NCBI GenBank assembly: GCA_959608625.1
Contig: CAUHQV010000013.1
Span: 1-56,763 of the forward strand
Length of the DNA: 56,763 nucleotides
Origin: an uncultured Flavobacteriales bacterium
GTDB lineage: Bacteria; Bacteroidota; Bacteroidia; Flavobacteriales; UBA1820
Reading direction: 5' to 3'
The notes beneath the pieces are model-generated. The model did no database searches. It was given only the letters and a program-made list of their open reading frames with translations, and was not told the DNA's origin. Made by a program: the position numbers and the translations under genes. Positions 52,335-56,763 of the stretch are shown here, piece by piece. Positions within the stretch are counted from its first letter, which is position 1. Each line of letters starts with the position of its first letter.

Positions 52335-52342
52335 TACATTTG
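52335..52342 (+). promoter_or_regulatory. -7 promoter element of the small HTH gene
   Basis: TACATTTG matches TAnnTTTG and lies 25 bases before the ATG at 52367. A TGTTTA-like -33 element lies at about the right distance. The transcript would continue into the defence genes. Confidence 0.5.
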
Positions 52343-52366
52343 CAAAATACATCAAAAATTAGACTG

Positions 52367-52557
52367 ATGAAACAGATAAATAAGTTAAAAGTCGTACTTG
52401 TGGAACAGAATAAAACCGGAAAATGGTTGGCGGAAACGTTAGGGAAGAATGAAGCGACTGTTTCCCGTTGGTGTACTAACGAGTCACAGCCCTCGCTTGA
52501 TACGCTGGTAAAAAAGCTGATGCATTGAAAGTGGATGTGAAAGACTTGCTTGTTTAG
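52367..52557 (+). CDS. small HTH regulator with a -1 frameshift at A AAA AAG
   Basis: The first frame (52367-52528) gives MKQINKLKVVLVEQNKTGKW ... TVSRWCTNESQPSLDTLVKK, then LMH and a stop. The family of small Cro/XRE-like proteins normally continues with a second helix. That helix is found in the -1 frame: after LVKK, GCT begins ADALKVDVKDLLV and ends at TAG 52555-52557. The frames meet at 52510-52516, sequence A AAA AAG in the first frame, the classical slippery heptamer (as in dnaX). Either programmed -1 frameshifting or a one-base change in the A6 run explains this. The gene ends 27 bases before the OLD-family nuclease gene. Confidence 0.7.
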
Positions 52558-52584
52558 ACAATAAAATCTAAATAGAAAAGAAAT

Positions 52585-54633
52585 ATGAAGATATCAAAAA
52601 TAAAAGTTAATAATTATAGACTGTTAAAGTCATTTGAATTAGATGTAGAGGAAAAATTCTCACTGGTTATTGGGAAAAACAATACAGGAAAAACTTCATT
52701 ATTTTCGGTATTAAACAAATTCTTGAATCCAAGTAGTAGAAAAGGATTCCTATATAATGACTTTAATACTGACTTTAAAAAGGTCGTTGAAAATTCTGTT
52801 GTCAACGCTGAAATAGAGAAAGACAAATGGCAAGACCTGATGATGAGTATGCTTGTGTACATTGACTACGAGGAGAAAGACAATTTGGAAAATATTTCGG
52901 AATTGATTCTAAACTTAGACCCAACAGATTATACCTTAATTCTTTCTTTTGACTATTTTCTGAATTATGACAGTTACCTGAGGTTACGTAAGGATTTCGC
53001 CGGATTTAAGTCTGATAAATTGCCGGAGAGAGGATTTGATTTCTTCTTAAATAAAAATGTTGCATCATATTTCAAGAAACGTAACAGGGTATTAGAATCA
53101 GAAAATGAAACTAACAGTATTGAGATTGATGATATAAGAGTTCGCCGAATCATCAATATACAAACAATATCCGCCAAAAGAGATATTGACAATGAGGGCT
53201 CAAATTCAGAATCAGGAAGAGCATTATCCCGTTTTTCTGCTGAATTTTATAAATCCAGAGGCAGCGTAAATACAATTGATTTATCTGATTTTCAGAAGAA
53301 ATTACTTGAAACCGATAAAACTTTTAATGATATATATAAGGTTATCTTCAAGCCTGTTACAGATAATATCAAGAAATTTGCGTCTCATGGTAGTACCGAG
53401 CCGTTATTGGAGATTATTTCTGATTTGCGGGAAGAAAAATTGTTACACGACAATACTTCTGTTATATACAATCAGGATGGACATACATTACCTGAAGATT
53501 ATAATGGATTGGGATATCTCAACCTTTTCGCTATCATTTATTGCATCCATATTAAATTAGACCTCTTGAAAAAACATGGGATAGAAAATGAAAAACCATC
53601 CGACATCAATTTGCTTTTCATAGAAGAACCAGAAGCACACACGCATCCACAATTACAGTATGCTTTCATTCGGAATATTAAAGAGATGTTGGAACAAGAA
53701 TCGAAAGGTATTGTATTACATACTATTATTAGCACCCATTCATCACATATTGTATCACAAAGTGAATTTGATGATATAAAATATTTTTATAGGGATTTCA
53801 AGGATAATAATATACTTGTTAGAAACCTATCCGAACTTCAAAAGTTATATATAAATGAAAAAAATAAGGAAGAAGACAAGGCCATACAAAAGAAAAAATT
53901 CCAATTCTTAAAACAATATTTGACATTGGAGAAAGCAGAATTGTTTTTTGCGGACAAAGCCATTTTTATAGAGGGGGACACAGAGCGAATATTGATGCCT
54001 GCCATGATGAAAAAATTAGATATGGAAAAATCTAAAGAAGAAAGTTTTCTTCCCCTCATGTCCCAAAACATATCTATAATTGAAGTTGGTGCATATGCAC
54101 ACATATTTGAACATTTTCTAAGATTCTTAGGCATAAAAACACTCATAATTACCGATATTGATTCTGTAAATGATTCCGATACTGCTTGTCCTGTTTGTAT
54201 TGGAAAGAAAACAAGTAATGCGTCCATCAAGCATTTTTTGGAAGGTAAGACATTAGATAATCTGAAAAAACTTTCGGAAGAAGAAAAAATTTTGAAGTTT
54301 GAAGCGGGAAAATGGGTTTGTGGTGTCAATGGACATTTACGAATATCTTTCCAAACGGAACAAGACAGTTATCATGCCCGAAGTTTTGAAGATTCGTTTA
54401 TTGCCCTAAACTATGATTTCATAAATGATAATAAGGCTCATTTTAATGGATTAAAATGTCGAGATGATTTTGACAAAGGTAAATATGCAGAACATCCTAT
54501 TTATAAGATAACAGAAAAATGTATCGCTAAAAAGACAGTTTTTGCAACAGACATACTTTATTTTAGTAACGATGATATGAGCAATTGGAGTACACCACAA
54601 TACATAAAGGAGGGATTGGAATGGCTGGCGTAG
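52585..54633 (+). CDS. class 2 OLD-family nuclease (GajA-like ATPase-TOPRIM)
   Basis: The 682-residue protein has an ABC-type ATPase with Walker A GKNNTGKTS (30-38), Walker B LLFIEEPEAHTHP (343-355) and an H-loop region TIISTHSSHIVS. A C-terminal TOPRIM nuclease domain follows, with E463 in IFIEGDTER and D524-x-D526 in ITDIDS, the expected catalytic acidic residues. Class 2 OLD proteins sit beside a UvrD-type helicase, as here, and are the GajA subunit of the Gabija anti-phage system. It is about 100 residues longer than typical GajA. The region is distinctly A/T-rich compared with the core genome, which suggests horizontal gain. Confidence 0.85.
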   Translation: MKISKIKVNNYRLLKSFELDVEEKFSLVIGKNNTGKTSLFSVLNKFLNPSSRKGFLYNDFNTDFKKVVENSVVNAEIEKDKWQDLMMSMLVYIDYEEKDNLENISELILNLDPTDYTLILSFDYFLNYDSYLRLRKDFAGFKSDKLPERGFDFFLNKNVASYFKKRNRVLESENETNSIEIDDIRVRRIINIQTISAKRDIDNEGSNSESGRALSRFSAEFYKSRGSVNTIDLSDFQKKLLETDKTFNDIYKVIFKPVTDNIKKFASHGSTEPLLEIISDLREEKLLHDNTSVIYNQDGHTLPEDYNGLGYLNLFAIIYCIHIKLDLLKKHGIENEKPSDINLLFIEEPEAHTHPQLQYAFIRNIKEMLEQESKGIVLHTIISTHSSHIVSQSEFDDIKYFYRDFKDNNILVRNLSELQKLYINEKNKEEDKAIQKKKFQFLKQYLTLEKAELFFADKAIFIEGDTERILMPAMMKKLDMEKSKEESFLPLMSQNISIIEVGAYAHIFEHFLRFLGIKTLIITDIDSVNDSDTACPVCIGKKTSNASIKHFLEGKTLDNLKKLSEEEKILKFEAGKWVCGVNGHLRISFQTEQDSYHARSFEDSFIALNYDFINDNKAHFNGLKCRDDFDKGKYAEHPIYKITEKCIAKKTVFATDILYFSNDDMSNWSTPQYIKEGLEWLA

Positions 54634-56231
54634 TAATTGACGATATCAAGAAACACATTGATAATGGCAATAATTTTTTGCTTAGTGGAGGTGCGGGTAG
54701 TGGAAAAACATATACACTGATGCAAGTATTAGGCCTTATACACGAAAAGAATCCTGTAGCGAATATTGCTTGTATCACTTATACTAACGTAGCGGTAGAT
54801 GAAATTAAGTCCCGTTCACCATACGAAAATTTAAGGGTATCAACTATTCATGATTTTTTATGGGATGTTATCAAATCATATCAGCCAAACATAAAAAAAT
54901 CTCTTACTCATTTAGTTGCTCTATATTCCACAGATGACAAAGCCGGAATAAAATATGATGGAGAACAAACCTTAGATATTACTTATTTTTCAGACAAAAC
55001 AATTGAGTATAGAGATTATCGTAAATTGGAAGAAGGAATTGTATGGCATGATGATATATTAAAAATTGCTCATCATATGTTTGACACATATCCTTTACTT
55101 TGTAATATCATTAAAGATAAATTCCAATACATTCTTGTTGATGAGTATCAAGATACCGATAAACAAGTAATTGAAATACTTCTAAATTTTTTTCAACGAA
55201 ATAAAGACCGACAGAATCTACTGGGCTTCTTTGGTGATTCTATGCAGTCGATATATGATACTAAAGGTGTAGGAAACATCAACCCTCATGTGATTACAGG
55301 TCTTGTCAAAGAAGTTAAGAAAGAAGATAATTACAGATGTTCGGAAAAAGTGATTGAGTTGATTAACAAGGTCAGAAATGATGGAATTGTTCAGAAAGCG
55401 GCAAAGGATAACAAGATTGGCAATATTACATTTCTATATTCAAATAGGGATAATGTAAATATCAAAAATATAAAACAAGAAAATACCATTTTCAAAGATT
55501 GGGATTTTAGTGATACAGAAGAAACGAAGGAATTATATCTTACTCATCGACTCATTGCAAAGGAATTTGAATTTGAAGAAATCCTTAGTAAATACCCTTT
55601 TGCTGATAATTTATTAGGGGATGAAACAAGAAGAAACATATTTTCAAATCACTTATTTAAAATACAAGAAATCATTTATCTATATGACAATAAAAGGTAT
55701 AATGATTTGATTAATAAAACCAATTTCAAAATCAGAAAATTATCAGACAAAACAGTTCTTAAAAATAAAATAGAAGAATTGCATGCAAGAACAAAAAATA
55801 CAATCGAAGAACTAATCGACTTGGCAGATAAGCATGGCTTAATTATCAGAGATGATAAGCTCAATGACTTCATTAAAGAAAATGAGGATTTTTATAATGC
55901 TGTAAAAGGGTTGGACAAGAAACAAATAGAAAAAGTTTACCACTATGTTGAAGGACATTCGCCCTATTCAACCCAACATGGCGTTAAAGGCACTGAATTT
56001 GAAAATGTTTTTGTTATCCTTGATAATGGTCGGTGGAACCAGTATAACTTTCAATATCTGTTTGAATCAACGGCAGGGAAAGAAAGTATTATTGAGAGAA
56101 CACGCAAAATATTTTATGTTTGTTGTTCTCGCTCAAAAAATAACTTAGTCGTGTTTTACCACAAACCTACTCCTGCAACTATTGCTAAGGCAAAAGAATG
56201 GTTTGGATGGGGAAATGTATACGAAGTTTAG
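54621..56231 (+). CDS. UvrD/Rep-type helicase (GajB-like), overlapping the nuclease gene
   Basis: The 536-residue protein has superfamily 1 motifs: Walker A GGAGSGKT (23-30), motif Ia ITYTNVAVDE, motif II DEYQD (174-178), motif III GDSMQSIY, a NYRCSEKVIELIN segment, motif V HGVKGTEFENV and motif VI IFYVCCSRSK. I chose the ATG at 54621 since it has AAGGAGGG six bases upstream and overlaps the nuclease stop (54633) by 13 bases, a sign of coupling. Length and order match GajB. Together with the preceding protein it should cleave invading DNA, by analogy with Gabija; activity here is not shown. Confidence 0.88.
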   Translation: MAGVVIDDIKKHIDNGNNFLLSGGAGSGKTYTLMQVLGLIHEKNPVANIACITYTNVAVDEIKSRSPYENLRVSTIHDFLWDVIKSYQPNIKKSLTHLVALYSTDDKAGIKYDGEQTLDITYFSDKTIEYRDYRKLEEGIVWHDDILKIAHHMFDTYPLLCNIIKDKFQYILVDEYQDTDKQVIEILLNFFQRNKDRQNLLGFFGDSMQSIYDTKGVGNINPHVITGLVKEVKKEDNYRCSEKVIELINKVRNDGIVQKAAKDNKIGNITFLYSNRDNVNIKNIKQENTIFKDWDFSDTEETKELYLTHRLIAKEFEFEEILSKYPFADNLLGDETRRNIFSNHLFKIQEIIYLYDNKRYNDLINKTNFKIRKLSDKTVLKNKIEELHARTKNTIEELIDLADKHGLIIRDDKLNDFIKENEDFYNAVKGLDKKQIEKVYHYVEGHSPYSTQHGVKGTEFENVFVILDNGRWNQYNFQYLFESTAGKESIIERTRKIFYVCCSRSKNNLVVFYHKPTPATIAKAKEWFGWGNVYEV

Positions 56232-56261
56232 CCCTTTTGATATTTCAGTTTTAATAAAAAC

Positions 56262-56763
56262 ATGAACGCGTTCAACCTATATAATGAAATAAAACAAGAA
56301 TACAGTAACTTGTTGCCCAACAGAAACACTATGTTGGTGATTTTTCATTTATATCAACGCATAGAAAACAAGGAACTTGAAACAATTTTTACAGAAGATG
56401 ATATTCTTAAATCCATAAGATATGTTAGAAAAAATGATATAAAAACGGAACAGACTGAACAATTCAACCAGACCATAAGGTCTCTGCAAAAATTCTTCCT
56501 ATGGAGAGATGAGAACAAAAATATTTATAGTTTTCGCCCATATGCAGAGCAACTGTGTGGCGAAATCGCCAAAGTATTATCAGACACATTCAATCCAACG
56601 GAAATAGAAGAAGACTTCAAATTCATTCTAAACAAATTAGATACTGAGTCATTCAAGAAGTGGTATGAATATACATTTGATACGTACCGAAGAAAAGTTA
56701 GTGCTCAAACATCCGTATTAGACAGGAAAGTGGCAAAGGCAATTGTGGAGTTTCGTACAGAAA
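56262..56763 (+). CDS. N-terminal part of an unknown protein, third gene behind the Gabija-like pair
   Basis: An ATG 30 bases after the helicase stop opens a frame of 167 codons that runs off the window end. It begins MNAFNLYNEIKQEYSNLL and has helix-rich, charged sequence with a wHTH-like stretch (FTEDDILKSI ... NQTIRSLQKFFLWRDEN). A helical region (SFKKWYEYTFDTYRRKVSAQ) follows. It somewhat resembles the N-terminal winged helix of MukF/Wadjet JetA-type kleisins, but this is a weak guess. No family is recognised. A/T-rich composition matches the pair before it, so it may belong to the same island or system. Confidence 0.6.
   Translation, partial: MNAFNLYNEIKQEYSNLLPNRNTMLVIFHLYQRIENKELETIFTEDDILKSIRYVRKNDIKTEQTEQFNQTIRSLQKFFLWRDENKNIYSFRPYAEQLCGEIAKVLSDTFNPTEIEEDFKFILNKLDTESFKKWYEYTFDTYRRKVSAQTSVLDRKVAKAIVEFRTE

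Noticed and set aside
1..56763. CRISPR arrays, rRNA genes or complete insertion sequences
   Set aside because: No regularly spaced repeats, rRNA-like sequence or intact transposase was seen on either strand.

Overview
The window looks like a Bacteroidales chromosome, probably an Alistipes-like (Rikenellaceae) gut species. The supporting signs are promoters of the TAnnTTTG (-7) type, mostly absent Shine-Dalgarno sites, two fimbrillin/Mfa-type pilus loci with DUF3575, DUF3868 and DUF5119 partners, and a GC-rich housekeeping core. The genus is an inference from gene content, not from a marker gene.

Region 1 (1-17.3 kb) is housekeeping and metabolism. A small membrane protein, an outer-membrane barrel and asnS are on the minus strand. 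Divergent from asnS is the ammonia-assimilation operon gltB-gltD-asnB, preceded by a 190-nt leader with a promoter, a 20-codon leader ORF and an attenuator-like hairpin, and closed by a strong terminator. Then come an RclA-like flavin disulfide reductase, a DHA1-type MFS exporter and a zinc-ribbon membrane protein. A minus-strand operon follows: YbdG-type MscS channel, DUF2284 metal-binding protein, Dph6-like PP-loop ATPase. A DUF488 protein ends the region.

Region 2 (17.4-27.2 kb) is a complete high-affinity potassium (Kdp) locus on the minus strand. From promoter to terminator it reads: an undescribed-looking 31-codon membrane peptide, kdpF, kdpA, kdpB, kdpC, an outer-membrane porin-like protein, a stand-alone KdpD N-terminal sensor, and a separate histidine kinase. 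Upstream is an NtrC-type sigma-54-dependent response regulator. A near-consensus -24/-12 promoter precedes the kdp genes, so regulation appears to run through sigma-54 rather than through a KdpE-type regulator.

Region 3 (27.3-30.2 kb) has an AraC regulator, an alpha/beta hydrolase interrupted by an in-frame TAG, a decayed open reading frame and hairpins.

Region 4 (30.3-49.2 kb) holds two minus-strand fimbrial loci. Locus A (36.5 to 30.4 kb) is DUF3575, DUF5119, a short fimbrillin and a long fimbrillin. Locus B (49.2 to 39.2 kb) is a major fimbrillin, a Mfa2/FimB-type anchor, three further subunit or tip lipoproteins, DUF3575, and a DUF3868/OmpA/TPR protein. Between them lie an AraC regulator and an ECF sigma factor. 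The sigma gene's upstream region carries a 12-bp inverted repeat enclosing promoter-like sequence that points away from the gene, a possible invertible promoter.

Region 5 (49.2-56.8 kb) is accessory and becomes AT-rich after about 52.2 kb. It contains an XRE regulator with palindromic operators, a truncated tyrosine recombinase next to a tRNA-3'-end-like sequence, a Fic AMPylase with an operator-like repeat, a small HTH gene that needs a -1 frameshift at A AAA AAG to reach its usual length, and a Gabija-like defence pair. The pair is a class 2 OLD nuclease overlapping a UvrD-like helicase. A third same-strand gene, cut by the window edge, may belong to it.

No rRNA, intact tRNA, CRISPR array or intact insertion sequence was seen.
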